A stretch of DNA of 64,000 nucleotides from Haloarcula pellucida (GTDB lineage: Archaea; Halobacteriota; Halobacteria; Halobacteriales; Haloarculaceae): positions 848,262 through 912,261 of the forward strand of contig NZ_BMOU01000001.1 of NCBI RefSeq assembly GCF_014647235.1. The letters run 5' to 3'. The translations under genes and the position numbers were made by a program. Below the pieces are notes generated by a model. It had not been told where the DNA came from. It saw nothing but the letters and a program-made list of their open reading frames with translations, and searched no databases. Positions 1-12,170 of this stretch are shown here, piece by piece. The number at the start of each line of letters is the position of its first letter. The first letter of the stretch is position 1.

Positions 1-2415
<2,415 letters not shown>

Positions 2416-2418
2416 ACC

Positions 2419-2445
2419 AGTCCCTCCCGAGTGGAGGCCTAAAAC
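2419..2445 (-). promoter_or_regulatory. ppc promoter and ribosome binding site
   Basis: On the minus strand GTTTTAG (2445-2439) begins 30 nt before the ppc ATG, the usual distance for a haloarchaeal TATA box. GGGAGGG (about 2428-2422) lies just upstream of the ATG and can serve as a Shine-Dalgarno sequence. Confidence 0.5.
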
Positions 2446-2608
2446 ACTATTGAAACGGGGTGGCACAGTTCCCTCGTCGTCCGTGTTCGTTCGTGATGGA
2501 ATCCCGGATTCGGACCGTCGACCGAGTGAAGCTGACAGTCCGTTACACAATCCCGGGAGAGAGTTCACAGTTCGTGCCCGTAACGAATAGTCACACACAA
2601 AGGAAGAA

Positions 2609-2618
2609 TTATTTATAC
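2609..2618 (+). promoter_or_regulatory. TATA box of the HTH regulator gene
   Basis: An AT-rich stretch reading TTATTTATAC stands out in GC-rich DNA about 40 nt upstream of the start at 2656. It is preceded by a purine-rich AAAGGAAG resembling a BRE. Confidence 0.5.
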
Positions 2619-2655
2619 GTGTGGCGAGTGGGTTATGAGATAACGTACCTGGTCA

Positions 2656-3360
2656 ATGATTGACATCGCCATGGACATGGAACAGTACGACTGCCCGTTC
2701 ATCGACACGACGGCAGACCATGGAATGGCATTCGCTGCCGTTCACTGGGAGTTCGACAGCGCAAACCGCGAACTGGAGACGCGGATGGTCGTCGAAGCGG
2801 ACGACGGGGACGTGCTGGATACCGGCCTCGATGCGCTGCGGACCCACACCAACATGAACGACGTCGCACTGCTCCGTCGGCAGGGCGAGGTGGCCCACGT
2901 CCGCACAGTCATCGAGGAGACGGCGGCGATGGAGACGATCCGGAACAACGGCGGGTACATCACCGGCCCGTTCCACATCGAAGCCGGGAGCGAGGTGTGG
3001 CACGTCGGGTTCGATAGGGGACGGGACGCCGACGACACCCTCTCGGAACTGGACCGGGACAACGAGTTCGACGTCATCGAACGGTCGGCCGAAAGCCTCC
3101 CCCGATTACAGGACGTCGTCCAGAACGCCGGAGCGGCGATGACGCTCGTCGAAGGGTGTCGTGACCTCTCGGCGACGGAACGCGAGACGCTGGAGGAAGC
3201 CGTCTCGTCGGGCTACTTCGAGAGCCCTCGCGACACGACGTTGGGGTCGCTGGCCGACGAGTTCGGCGTCTCGAAGCCGGCCGTCTCGAAGAACCTCCGG
3301 CGCGGCGAGCGCAAGATGATAGAGCGGGCCGTCGAAGCGCTCGAAGATATCGACTCCTGA
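2656..3360 (+). CDS. Bat-type helix-turn-helix transcriptional regulator (HTH-10 family)
   Basis: A 234-residue protein of the bacterio-opsin-activator-like family. Residues 1 to about 165 form the variable N-terminal sensing part (DCPFIDTTADHGMAFAAVHW near the start). The C-terminal ~55 residues are the HTH-10 domain: LSATERETLEEAV followed by TTLGSLADEFGVSKPAVSKNLRR. No transmembrane segment is seen. It lies upstream of, and in the same direction as, the Liv-type importer operon, so it is the natural candidate for that operon's regulator; this is inferred from position only. Ligand unknown. An internal ATG (MDMEQYDC) is an alternative start. Confidence 0.85.
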   Translation: MIDIAMDMEQYDCPFIDTTADHGMAFAAVHWEFDSANRELETRMVVEADDGDVLDTGLDALRTHTNMNDVALLRRQGEVAHVRTVIEETAAMETIRNNGGYITGPFHIEAGSEVWHVGFDRGRDADDTLSELDRDNEFDVIERSAESLPRLQDVVQNAGAAMTLVEGCRDLSATERETLEEAVSSGYFESPRDTTLGSLADEFGVSKPAVSKNLRRGERKMIERAVEALEDIDS

Positions 3361-3374
3361 ACGACGCCCGCCGG

Positions 3375-3390
3375 CGTTAACATGTTAACG
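3375..3390. promoter_or_regulatory. Perfect 16-bp palindrome, putative operator of the importer operon
   Basis: CGTTAACA-TGTTAACG is a perfect inverted repeat 38 bp upstream of the binding-protein start. A near copy (14 of 16 bases) lies at 9668-9683 in front of the hydrolase/ligase unit of the same module, which suggests one transcription factor controls both. Confidence 0.6.
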
Positions 3391-3428
3391 TCGAACACTA
3401 TGGTCATCGTTCGTGTAGATAACTCCGT

Positions 3429-4853
3429 ATGCGAGACAAAGTAACACGGCGTCGTGTTCTCGGTTCGCTCGGGGTCGGCATCGCCGGTCTCAGCGGGTGC
3501 GTAAACGAGAACGGAAGCGACGGCGGCGACGGTGGAACCGACGGCGGCGACGGCAACTCCAGCATGACAGGCGACGGCACTGCCACGGGCGACGGGTCGG
3601 ACAGCACGCAATCGGTCAGTATCGGAATGCTCCAGCCGCTCTCCGGGGACCTATCGTACTACGGCAAGCAGGCCCTCTGGGGCTTTCTCTCCGGCCTCGC
3701 GTACAAGGCTGGGGAGGACCCACCCACCGACACTAGCACCGGCCAACTGTCGATGACCGTCGGCGACGTCGAGTACACCGTCTACGTCCGGGACTCGGAG
3801 TTCGCCGCCGACACGGCACAGACGGCCGCGACGAACCTCGTCGAGAACCAGCAGGTCGACATGCTGGCCGGGTGTTCCTCCTCTGGGGCGGCCAGTCGGG
3901 TCGTCACCAACGTGGTCAATCAGGCCAGCGTCCCGATGATGGTCGGCCCGGCGGCCTCGGCCGGCATCACGTCGAACAGCGAGACCTGTAGCGACCTCGT
4001 CTACCGCGCCAGCGAGAACACGGCCATGGACGCTCGCTCTGGCGGGAAGTACGTCGCCAACGAGACGGACGTCTCGACGGTGTACCTCTTCGGCGCTGAC
4101 TACTCCTTTGGACGGGCCGTCGTCAACAACTACGAGGCCGTCCTGCAGGACGAGGGCGTCGACATCGTCGGCAAGCGGTTCGTCGAGAGCGGCTACGCCG
4201 AGTGGGAAGGGTTGCTCGACAACGCCGAGGAATCGGGCGCCGAGGGCGTCGTCGGCGGATTCACCGTCGCGACGCTCCCGAGCATGTTCAACGCCTTCCT
4301 CTCGGGGGAGTACTCCTACCGCGTCTTCGGGGGGTTCGCGACGCGCATCACCAACAGCGTCGTCGGCGGGACGATGCAGAGCGTACTGGGCGAACCGCTC
4401 ACGAAGCAGAAGATTCGGAACTCCCAACTCGGGCCGTTCACGACCCGGTACCACTGGAACCAGTACGACAACGACGTCAACGACGCCTTCGTCGACAGTT
4501 ACACCAGCACCTACGGCGTCGTCCCGGACCTCTTCACCTCGGGGACGTTCACCGGCGCGTCGGCCATCCATCAGGCTATCACCGAGGGCGGGTCGACGGC
4601 CGGCGCCGACATCGCGGGCGCCCTGAAAGGCATGACCGTCACGGACACGCCGAAAGGCAAGAACGGCTACACCTTCCAGGAGTACAACAACCAGGCCCGC
4701 TCGGCGATGACCGTCGCGAACCCCATTCCGACCACCGACGAGTGGGCCGATAGCTGGGGTGCGGCCATCATGCCCGGCCAGCCACTCGCACGCATCGACG
4801 GGAGCGGGGCGACGATTCCGAGAGACAGCGACCAGATGGGTTGCTCGCTGTAA
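3429..4853 (+). CDS. ABC transporter substrate-binding lipoprotein, branched-chain amino acid/amide type
   Basis: A 474-residue extracytoplasmic binding protein of the Leu/Ile/Val-amide family (periplasmic binding fold type I). The N-terminus has a Tat motif (TRRRVLGSLG), a hydrophobic stretch and a lipobox ending GLSGC, followed by a Gly/Asp/Ser/Thr-rich linker to about residue 60. The mature domain opens with SVSIGMLQPLSGDLSYYG, typical of this family. It is the first gene of an importer operon (ATPase genes follow after 1 bp, then two permeases). The linked FabH-like and acyl-CoA ligase genes argue for an organic acid rather than an amino acid as ligand, but sequence alone cannot decide. 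Confidence 0.88.
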   Translation: MRDKVTRRRVLGSLGVGIAGLSGCVNENGSDGGDGGTDGGDGNSSMTGDGTATGDGSDSTQSVSIGMLQPLSGDLSYYGKQALWGFLSGLAYKAGEDPPTDTSTGQLSMTVGDVEYTVYVRDSEFAADTAQTAATNLVENQQVDMLAGCSSSGAASRVVTNVVNQASVPMMVGPAASAGITSNSETCSDLVYRASENTAMDARSGGKYVANETDVSTVYLFGADYSFGRAVVNNYEAVLQDEGVDIVGKRFVESGYAEWEGLLDNAEESGAEGVVGGFTVATLPSMFNAFLSGEYSYRVFGGFATRITNSVVGGTMQSVLGEPLTKQKIRNSQLGPFTTRYHWNQYDNDVNDAFVDSYTSTYGVVPDLFTSGTFTGASAIHQAITEGGSTAGADIAGALKGMTVTDTPKGKNGYTFQEYNNQARSAMTVANPIPTTDEWADSWGAAIMPGQPLARIDGSGATIPRDSDQMGCSL

Positions 4854-4854
4854 C

Positions 4855-5651
<797 letters not shown>

Positions 5652-5655
<4 letters not shown>

Positions 5656-6350
5656 GTCTCCTCGAACTCGACGGCGTCCACGCCTACTACGGCGACAGCC
5701 ACATCCTCGAAGGGGTCGACCTCTCGGTCGAGGACGGCGAGGTCGTCGCCCTCGTCGGCCGCAACGGCGTCGGCAAGACGACGACGCTCCGTTCGATTCT
5801 CCAGTTGACGCCGCCTCGCGAGGGCGAGATTCGCTTCCGGGAGGCGTCGCTGGTCGGACTGGAGACCCACGAGGTAGCCCAGCAGGGCGTCGGGTGGATT
5901 CCCGAGGACCGCCGGATCTTCTCGCAGTTGACCGTCGAGGAGAACCTCCGCGCGGCGATTCCCGGATCCGACGGCGTCTCTGACGGACTGGCACTCGCCT
6001 TCGACTCGTTCCCGATCCTCGAAGAGCGCCGTCGACAGGAGGCCGGGACGCTCTCGGGCGGCCAACAGCAGATGCTCGCCATCGCCCGCGGCCTCGTCGG
6101 CGAGAACGACCTGCTCTTGGTGGACGAACCGAGCGAGGGACTCGCCCCGCAGATCGTCGCCGACGTCGCTGAGGCGCTGTCGGAGGCAAGCGAGGACGCG
6201 ACGATGCTCCTCGTCGAGCAGAACCTCCCGCTGGCGCTCGACCTCGCCGACCGGTTCTACATCGTCGACAACGGCCGCGTCGTAGACACTGGCGACGCCG
6301 ACGCGGTGAGTGCCGACGACGAACGGTTCAGGAGGTACCTCTCGGCATGA
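5652..6350 (+). CDS. livF: ABC transporter ATP-binding protein, LivF type
   Basis: A 232-residue second ATPase of the Liv-type importer. Walker A is GRNGVGKTTT, the signature is LSGGQQQMLAIARGL, and Walker B is LLLVDEPSEGLAP; QNLPLALDLADRFYIVDNG is typical of LivF C-termini. The GTG start at 5652 overlaps the livG stop, and the TGA overlaps the ATG of livH (ATGA). These are translational-coupling arrangements that confirm both starts. It should pair with LivG as a heterodimeric motor under the LivH/LivM permeases. Confidence 0.93.
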
Positions 6351-7336
6351 TTCTGGAAACGCTCGCGGACTTCCTCACCGTCTCCGAACTCGGGAGCGTG
6401 CTCGTCGAGGGCCTCGCGAAGTCCGCACTGTACGTGATGATCGCGAGCGGGCTGACCCTCATCTTCGGCCTGATGGGCGTGTTGAACTTCGCACACGGGT
6501 CGCTGACGATGGTCGGCGCGTACCTCGGCGGGCTGGTCATGGTCCTCACGGTCAGCCAGTCGACGGGACTGGTCGGCCGCCTCGGCCTCTTTTTCGTCGC
6601 CATCGTCCTCGTCTTCGGTGCGCTGACGCTGCTGGGCGGCGCCATCGAGACGACGATCATCAGACCGCTGTACGACCGCCCGCCGATCTACCAGATTCTG
6701 CTCACTTTCGGCCTGACGCTCGTCGTCGACGAAGTGGTCCGCATCGTTCTCGGTCTGTACGGGATGCAACCGCTCTCGGACTGGCAGGCGGCGCTTGCGA
6801 CCAAGCCACAGTTGCTCCGGGAACCGGCGGCGCTCGGCCCCATCGAGGTGCGGTGGCTCTCCGTCTTCGAGATTCTGCTCGGCGTGCTCACCGTCGCCGC
6901 CATCTGGGCGTTCCTCACCCGTACCCGGTACGGCCTCTACATCCGCGCCGGCAGTGAGGACACGGAGATGGCGTCGGCACTCGGAATCGACGTGCGACAG
7001 GTGTTCACCGTCGTCTTCGCGCTGGGTATCGGCCTCGCTGGCGCGGCCGGCACGCTCCTGATGTGGGACGTGGCGTGGGGCGCAAGCGTTCCCCTCGCCG
7101 CCGAGACGCTGCTGCCGGCGTTCATCGTCGTCATCGTCGGCGGCCTCGGTACGTTCCGTGGCACCGTCGTCGCCTCGCTCGTCGTCGGGATGACCGACTC
7201 GACGATGACGTGGTGGTTCCAGAACTACGTCACGTTCACCGGCCTCCCCGAACTGATGTTGTTCCTCGTGCTGGTCGTCACGCTCATCGTGCGGCCACAG
7301 GGACTGTTCGGCGTCGAGGAGGTGGGCGGCCATTAG
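6347..7336 (+). CDS. livH: ABC transporter permease, LivH type
   Basis: A 329-residue membrane protein with about eight hydrophobic segments. The family-typical segment ASGLTLIFGLMGVLNFAHGS occurs near residues 30-50, followed by the MVGAYLGG helix. A later cytoplasmic stretch, RAGSEDTEMASALGIDVRQV, matches the ATPase-contacting loop of LivH. The start overlaps the livF stop by 4 nt. With LivM it forms the transmembrane channel of the importer. Confidence 0.93.
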   Translation: MILETLADFLTVSELGSVLVEGLAKSALYVMIASGLTLIFGLMGVLNFAHGSLTMVGAYLGGLVMVLTVSQSTGLVGRLGLFFVAIVLVFGALTLLGGAIETTIIRPLYDRPPIYQILLTFGLTLVVDEVVRIVLGLYGMQPLSDWQAALATKPQLLREPAALGPIEVRWLSVFEILLGVLTVAAIWAFLTRTRYGLYIRAGSEDTEMASALGIDVRQVFTVVFALGIGLAGAAGTLLMWDVAWGASVPLAAETLLPAFIVVIVGGLGTFRGTVVASLVVGMTDSTMTWWFQNYVTFTGLPELMLFLVLVVTLIVRPQGLFGVEEVGGH

Positions 7337-7364
7337 CACCGACACCGACACCCAGTCCGCCGCC

Positions 7365-8654
7365 GTGGCTGGGCTCGACTGGCCGACCGATTACCTCCGT
7401 GCGCACGTGCCACATCTGGCGATAGTGTCGCTGCTGGCGCTGTACCCCTCCATCTACCACCTGCTCGCGAACTCGCTGGGCCTCTACGAGGCGGAGATTC
7501 TCCTGCCGGGCGTGGAGACGATGACGGCCGTCCTGTACTTCGGTCTGTTCGCGATGTCGTTCGACTTCATCAGCGGCTACACCGGCTATCTCTCCTTCGG
7601 CCACGCGGCGTTCTACGGCACCGGCGCGTACACGGTCATCCTCGTCGCGAACGGGGCCGTGCCGCTGCTCGGACCGGGGACGCCGTTCGTCGTGTCGCTG
7701 CTCGTCGCCGGTCTTCTGGCGGTCCTGCTGGCGCTGGTCGTCGGCCTCGTCTCCTTTCGCCTCTCGGGGGTCTACTTCGCCATGATTACGCTCGGCTTCG
7801 CGCAGGTGCTGTACGTGTTCATCCGCGGGTGGGACTACGTGGCGAGGAACCCGCGGGACGGTCCCTCTGTTGGGCCGACCCACTCCGAAGGGTTCCAGCT
7901 AGGCGTCCCCGGCGTCGACCAGTTGAACGTCGCCATCGGCGTCCTCACCGGCGACGAAGTGACGATGCTGGGCCACACGCTCGGTGGCACCGCCGTCTCC
8001 TACTACGCCATCGGCGCGGTGGTCCTGCTCTGTTACTTCGCCATGCAGCGCATCATCCACTCCCCGTTCGGTCGCGTGATGATCGCCATCCGGGAGAACG
8101 AGGAGCGCGCCGTCGCCATCGGCTACGACACCTATCGCTACAAACTGGCGGCCTTCGCGGTCAGCGGCTTCTTCGCCGCCATCGCCGGCGGCCTGTTCGC
8201 CGGCTTCCGCCGCTCTGCCAGCCCCGAGAACTCCTTTTACTTCCTGACGACCGGTGACGCCCTGCTGGCGAGCATCATCGGCGGGTTCGGGACGCTGGCC
8301 GGCCCGCTGTTTGGCCGTCTGTTCGACGAGACTGTCCGGGAGTTCCTCTCGAAGTCCGGGCAGGGCGGCGGCCTCCTCCCCTATCTCCGGGCCGGTCTCG
8401 GCGAGGAGACGCTGTCGACCCCCGTCGTGGGGAACACGAGCCTAGGGACGCTCATCGACACCCTGCTCAACGGCCACGCGAGCCTCTACATCGGTATCGT
8501 GTTCGTCCTGTTCGTCCTCTACGTCCCAGACGGACTGCTCGGAACCGTCCGACAGCGCGTCGGCGGAAAGCTCGCACACGTCTCGGCTGTGCGGTTCGGT
8601 GACGGGTCGACCGCGAACGCGACCACCGACGACGCGACCGGGGAGGAGGAATGA
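7365..8654 (+). CDS. livM: ABC transporter permease, LivM type
   Basis: A 429-residue membrane protein of the LivM family, with about ten hydrophobic segments. FDFISGYTGYLSFGHAAFYGTGAY is the conserved region near residue 65, and IRENEERAVAIGYDTYRYKLAAFAVSGFFAAIAGGLFA is the cytoplasmic loop plus following helix. A GTG at 7365 is the best canonical start, 28 bp after the livH stop; a slightly longer start with a rare initiator cannot be excluded. Its TGA overlaps the ATG of the FabH-like gene, so this enzyme gene is translationally coupled to the transporter. Confidence 0.92.
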   Translation: MAGLDWPTDYLRAHVPHLAIVSLLALYPSIYHLLANSLGLYEAEILLPGVETMTAVLYFGLFAMSFDFISGYTGYLSFGHAAFYGTGAYTVILVANGAVPLLGPGTPFVVSLLVAGLLAVLLALVVGLVSFRLSGVYFAMITLGFAQVLYVFIRGWDYVARNPRDGPSVGPTHSEGFQLGVPGVDQLNVAIGVLTGDEVTMLGHTLGGTAVSYYAIGAVVLLCYFAMQRIIHSPFGRVMIAIRENEERAVAIGYDTYRYKLAAFAVSGFFAAIAGGLFAGFRRSASPENSFYFLTTGDALLASIIGGFGTLAGPLFGRLFDETVREFLSKSGQGGGLLPYLRAGLGEETLSTPVVGNTSLGTLIDTLLNGHASLYIGIVFVLFVLYVPDGLLGTVRQRVGGKLAHVSAVRFGDGSTANATTDDATGEEE

Positions 8655-9664
8655 CGGTTCACGTCACCGGTCTCGGAACGTACCTCCCGGACGTGGTCCT
8701 CACCGGCGCGGACATCGCCGCTCGGACCGACATCCCCGAGGCGGTAGTCGTCGAGAAGATGGGCGTCAGGCAGAAACACGTCTGTCCGCCCGACGAGGAC
8801 CACCCCGCGGAGATGTGCGTCGCCGCCGCCGAGGACGCCCTCGCTGACGCGGCCCTCCGGCCCGACGAACTCGATGCGGTGCGCTATCACGGCAGTGAGT
8901 TCAAGGACTACGTCGTCTGGAACGCCGCCGCGGCCGTCGCCCACACCCTCGGTGCGGACGGCGCGTCGGCCACCGAGAGCTACGCCCTGTGTGCCGGCCT
9001 GCCCGTCGCTCTGCGGGAGGCCCGAGCACTGCTCGATGCGGACGCCGGGATGGACCGAATCCTGCTCGTCGCCGCCAGCCGCGAGGAGGACCTCGTCGAC
9101 TACGACGACCCCGACACCTCGTTCATGTTCAACTTCGGGAGCGGTGCCACGGCGCTAGTACTGGAGGCGGACGCACCCGACCGCGCGCTCGCTCGCGTCC
9201 GCGAGAGCGCCTCGCTGACGGACGGTAGCTTCAGCGAGGACGTGGTGATGCCAGCCGGCGGGACGCGGCGACCGCCGAGCGAGGACTCGGTCGCGAACGG
9301 CGACCACGCGCTCCGCGTCCCGGACCACGAGCGGATGAAACGCCGCCTCGGTGAGGTGAGTCTGCCGAACTTCAGGCAGGTGGCCGACGAGGCGCTCGAC
9401 CGCTCGGGCTACGACCGAGCCGACGTCGACTTCGCCGCCATCACGCACATGAAGCGCTCGTTCCACGAGACGCTGTGTGAGAACTTCGGCCTCGGGCCAG
9501 ACGACCACCTGTATCTGGACGAGTACGGCCACGTCCAGAGCTGTGACCAGGGGCTGGCGCTCGACGAGGCGCGGGACGACCTCACCGCCGGCGACGTCGT
9601 CCTCTGTCTCGCCGCCGGCACCGGGTACACGTGGGCGGCCTCGGTGCTGGAGTGGTGTGCCTGA
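8651..9664 (+). CDS. FabH/KAS III-like acyl-transferring enzyme with altered active site
   Basis: A 337-residue thiolase-fold protein related to 3-oxoacyl-ACP synthase III and HMG-CoA synthase. The N-terminus VHVTGLGTYLPDVVLT and IPEAVVVEKMGVRQKHV are typical. The nucleophile is Cys114 in YALCAGLPVAL. A His occurs in AITHMKRSF, at the place of the FabH HQAN motif, but the usual second motif YGN reads YGH here. The active site would thus be Cys-His-His rather than Cys-His-Asn. The gene is coupled (ATGA) to livM and followed by a hydrolase and an acyl-CoA ligase, so a catabolic acyl transfer or thiolytic step is more likely than fatty acid synthesis. Exact reaction unknown. Confidence 0.8.
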   Translation: MTVHVTGLGTYLPDVVLTGADIAARTDIPEAVVVEKMGVRQKHVCPPDEDHPAEMCVAAAEDALADAALRPDELDAVRYHGSEFKDYVVWNAAAAVAHTLGADGASATESYALCAGLPVALREARALLDADAGMDRILLVAASREEDLVDYDDPDTSFMFNFGSGATALVLEADAPDRALARVRESASLTDGSFSEDVVMPAGGTRRPPSEDSVANGDHALRVPDHERMKRRLGEVSLPNFRQVADEALDRSGYDRADVDFAAITHMKRSFHETLCENFGLGPDDHLYLDEYGHVQSCDQGLALDEARDDLTAGDVVLCLAAGTGYTWAASVLEWCA

Positions 9665-9667
9665 CGA

Positions 9668-9683
9668 CGTTCACATGGTAACG
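9668..9683. promoter_or_regulatory. 16-bp inverted repeat, second copy of the 3375 operator
   Basis: CGTTCACA-TGGTAACG matches the perfect palindrome at 3375-3390 in 14 of 16 positions. It lies 4 bp after the FabH-like stop and 36 bp before the hydrolase start, so the hydrolase/ligase pair probably has its own co-regulated promoter. Confidence 0.5.
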
Positions 9684-9719
9684 TTTCCCTTGAAAGGGGT
9701 TCCGTGACTATCCTACGAT

Positions 9720-10520
9720 ATGCCAGACGCGTACAACGACGGCGTCCGTCTCGCCTACGAGCGGGCGGGACCCGTCGACGCCGAGACAGTGGTGTTCGTC
9801 GAGGGACTGGGCTACGGTCGGTGGATGTGGCGCTGGACCCGCCGCGCCGTCGACGACTACGAGACGATTCTCTGGGACAACCGCGGCACCGGTGCGTCTA
9901 GCGAACCGGCGGGACCGTACACCGTCGAGCAGATGGCGGGCGACCTCTCGGCAGTGCTGGACGACGCCGATGTCGACGCGGCACACGTCGTCGGCGCGAG
10001 CATGGGCGGGATGATAGCCCAGCAGTTCGCGTTAGACGACGACCGCGCCGAGTCGCTGACGCTCATGTGTACGTCGCCGGGTGGCCCCGAGGCCGTTCCG
10101 GTGCCCGAGGAGACACAGGCGCGGATGTACGAGGTCCCCGAGGGCTACGACGAACGGGAAGCTATCCGGCACAAGATGGCCCCCGCCCTGACGGACGCGT
10201 TCGCCGACGAGAACCCCGACCTGATAGAGCGAATCGTCGACTGGCGACTCGACAGCGACGCCAGCGACCGGGCCAGAGAGTTGCAGGGCGCGGCCGTCGC
10301 CGAGTTCGACGTCTCGGACCGACTCGACGAGATTCGGCTTCCGGCGCTGGTTCTCCACGGCACCGCCGACCGCGTCGTGCCGCTCGAAAACGGCGAACTG
10401 CTAGCCGAGGGGCTACCCGACGCCGAGTTCCATCGGCTAGAGGGCGCACCCCACCTCCTGTTCGTCGAACGTGCCGAGGACGTGAACGACTACCTCACGG
10501 AGTTCTTAGAGGATGTCTGA
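9720..10520 (+). CDS. Alpha/beta-hydrolase (enol-lactonase/esterase-like)
   Basis: A 266-residue alpha/beta-hydrolase. The nucleophile elbow is VVGASMGGMIAQQ, the acid residue is the Asp of HGTADRVVPLENG, and the catalytic His is in LEGAPHLLFVE. The length and layout resemble 3-oxoadipate enol-lactonase and related C-C or ester hydrolases. It overlaps the start of the acyl-CoA ligase by 8 nt and probably forms a two-gene unit with it. In this context it would cleave an ester, lactone or thioester intermediate of the imported substrate (inference). Confidence 0.85.
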   Translation: MPDAYNDGVRLAYERAGPVDAETVVFVEGLGYGRWMWRWTRRAVDDYETILWDNRGTGASSEPAGPYTVEQMAGDLSAVLDDADVDAAHVVGASMGGMIAQQFALDDDRAESLTLMCTSPGGPEAVPVPEETQARMYEVPEGYDEREAIRHKMAPALTDAFADENPDLIERIVDWRLDSDASDRARELQGAAVAEFDVSDRLDEIRLPALVLHGTADRVVPLENGELLAEGLPDAEFHRLEGAPHLLFVERAEDVNDYLTEFLEDV

Positions 10521-12081
10521 GTTCGCCAGCGGTCCGCAGGAGTGGGTGGGCGCGTGGAGCGAGAAGCGGGCCGCCCTGACGCCGGACCGCGACGGCCTCG
10601 TAGACGCGACGACGGGCGCTCGGTTCACCTACGCCGACCTCGACCGCCGGGCGAACCGGACCGCGCGACTCCTCCGGGAACACGGCGTCGAAGACGGCGG
10701 TCGGGTCGCCGTCGTCTCGCGCAACCGTCCCGAAGTCGTCGACCTGTTCTTTGCGACGGGCAAGACCGGCGGCGTCCTCGCACCGCTCTCACATCGCCTC
10801 GCGCCGCCGGAACTGGGTGAACTCCTCGAACGCGTCGACCCCGCGCTGCTCGTCGTCGAGACGCCGTTCCTCGCCGACGTGCGCGGGGCGATGGCTGAGA
10901 CAGACAGCCTCGATACGGACGTGCTCGCTGTCGAGGCGAGCGACGGAGCAGGCGACGGGGCCGACGTCGACGCGCCGACCTACGCCGAGTCCCTGCCGGC
11001 ACCCGACTCACCCGTCGAGACGGCCACGCTCTCGCCCGAAGACCCTCATCTGCTGCTCCACACCGGGGGGTCGACCGGGACCCCGAAGGAGACGGTCATC
11101 ACCCACCGCGGCGTCGTCTGGAACTCGCTGAACACCATCACGGCATGGGGGCTGCGCGACGACGACGTGACGCCGATGGTGTTCCCGATGTTTCACACGG
11201 GCGGATGGAACGTCATCACGGTCCCGCTCTGGCACATGGGTGGCACCGTCGTCATCGCGCGGGAGTTCGACCCCGGCGAGTTGCTCCGCGTGATAGACGA
11301 GGAAGGCGGGTCGGTGCTGGTGGCGGTGCCGGCAGTCCTGCGGATGATGACCGACCACGAGCGGTGGGCGGACACCGATCTCTCTTCGCTCCGCGTTGCT
11401 AAGTCCGGTGGCGGCCCCTGTCGTCAGTCGGTGATGGAAACGTGGTGGGACCGCGGTATCGACCTCTCGCAGGGCTATGGCCTCACCGAGTGCGGCCCGA
11501 ACAACTTCGCGATGCCCGAGGGGTGGCCCCGCGAGAAGGCCGACGCCGTCGGGACACCGGCGATGCACGTCGCCGCGCGAGTCGTCGAGGACGGCGAGGC
11601 AGTCGAGACCGGCGCCATCGGGGAACTCCAACTGCGCTCGCCCCACGCCGCCGCCGGCTACCTCGACAATCCCGACGAGACCGAGGCGACGTTCGGAAGC
11701 GGGTGGGTCGCGACGGGTGACCTCGCTCGTGTCGACGAGGACGGCTACTACCACATCGAGGGGCGAAAGAAAGATCTGTTCGTCAGCGGCGGCGAGAACG
11801 TCTATCCGGCGGAAGTCGAAGACGCCATCGCCGACTACGACGCCGTCGCCGAGTGCGTGGTCGTCCCCGTCTCCGACGACCAGTGGGGGCAGGTCGGAAA
11901 AGCCGTGGTCGAACTGACGCCGGGCGTGGCGGCGTTCTCGCTAGACGCCCTGCGCTCGTTCCTCGACGGTCGCCTCGCGCGGTTCAAACATCCTCATCAC
12001 CTCGCGTTCGTCGACGAGATGCCGACGAGCGGCCCCGACAAGATAGACCGGCAGGCCGTCACCGAGCGGTTCGGCGAGTGA
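10513..12081 (+). CDS. Acyl-CoA synthetase (AMP-forming)
   Basis: A 522-residue ANL-superfamily ligase that would activate a carboxylic acid to its CoA thioester through an acyl-adenylate. Motifs in order are the phosphate loop LLLHTGGSTGTPKETVITHRG, YGLTECGPNNFAM, GWVATGDLARVDEDGYY, the hinge GRKKDLFVSGGENVYPAEVE, and the C-terminal catalytic Lys in SGPDKIDRQ. It resembles medium/long-chain and aryl acyl-CoA ligases, but substrate specificity is not readable. The ATG overlaps the hydrolase stop. It is the last gene of the module, matching a role in trapping the acid brought in by the Liv-type transporter. Confidence 0.9.
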   Translation: MSEFASGPQEWVGAWSEKRAALTPDRDGLVDATTGARFTYADLDRRANRTARLLREHGVEDGGRVAVVSRNRPEVVDLFFATGKTGGVLAPLSHRLAPPELGELLERVDPALLVVETPFLADVRGAMAETDSLDTDVLAVEASDGAGDGADVDAPTYAESLPAPDSPVETATLSPEDPHLLLHTGGSTGTPKETVITHRGVVWNSLNTITAWGLRDDDVTPMVFPMFHTGGWNVITVPLWHMGGTVVIAREFDPGELLRVIDEEGGSVLVAVPAVLRMMTDHERWADTDLSSLRVAKSGGGPCRQSVMETWWDRGIDLSQGYGLTECGPNNFAMPEGWPREKADAVGTPAMHVAARVVEDGEAVETGAIGELQLRSPHAAAGYLDNPDETEATFGSGWVATGDLARVDEDGYYHIEGRKKDLFVSGGENVYPAEVEDAIADYDAVAECVVVPVSDDQWGQVGKAVVELTPGVAAFSLDALRSFLDGRLARFKHPHHLAFVDEMPTSGPDKIDRQAVTERFGE

Positions 12082-12170
12082 GGTCCCGTTACCCGGTGAC
12101 AGCGACACCACCCAGTTACGTCGAGTATCGGGTACACTCATACCGACCGGCGCCGAAGTGTTAGCTGACT

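Noticed and set aside
2438-2445. Iron-box half CCTAAAAC upstream of ppc
   Set aside because: There is no TTTAGG partner at the right spacing, and the sequence is explained as the ppc TATA box on the minus strand.
4759-4854. Upstream extension of LivG
   Set aside because: The extension overlaps the end of the binding-protein gene; ATG 4855 begins the conserved ABC domain directly.
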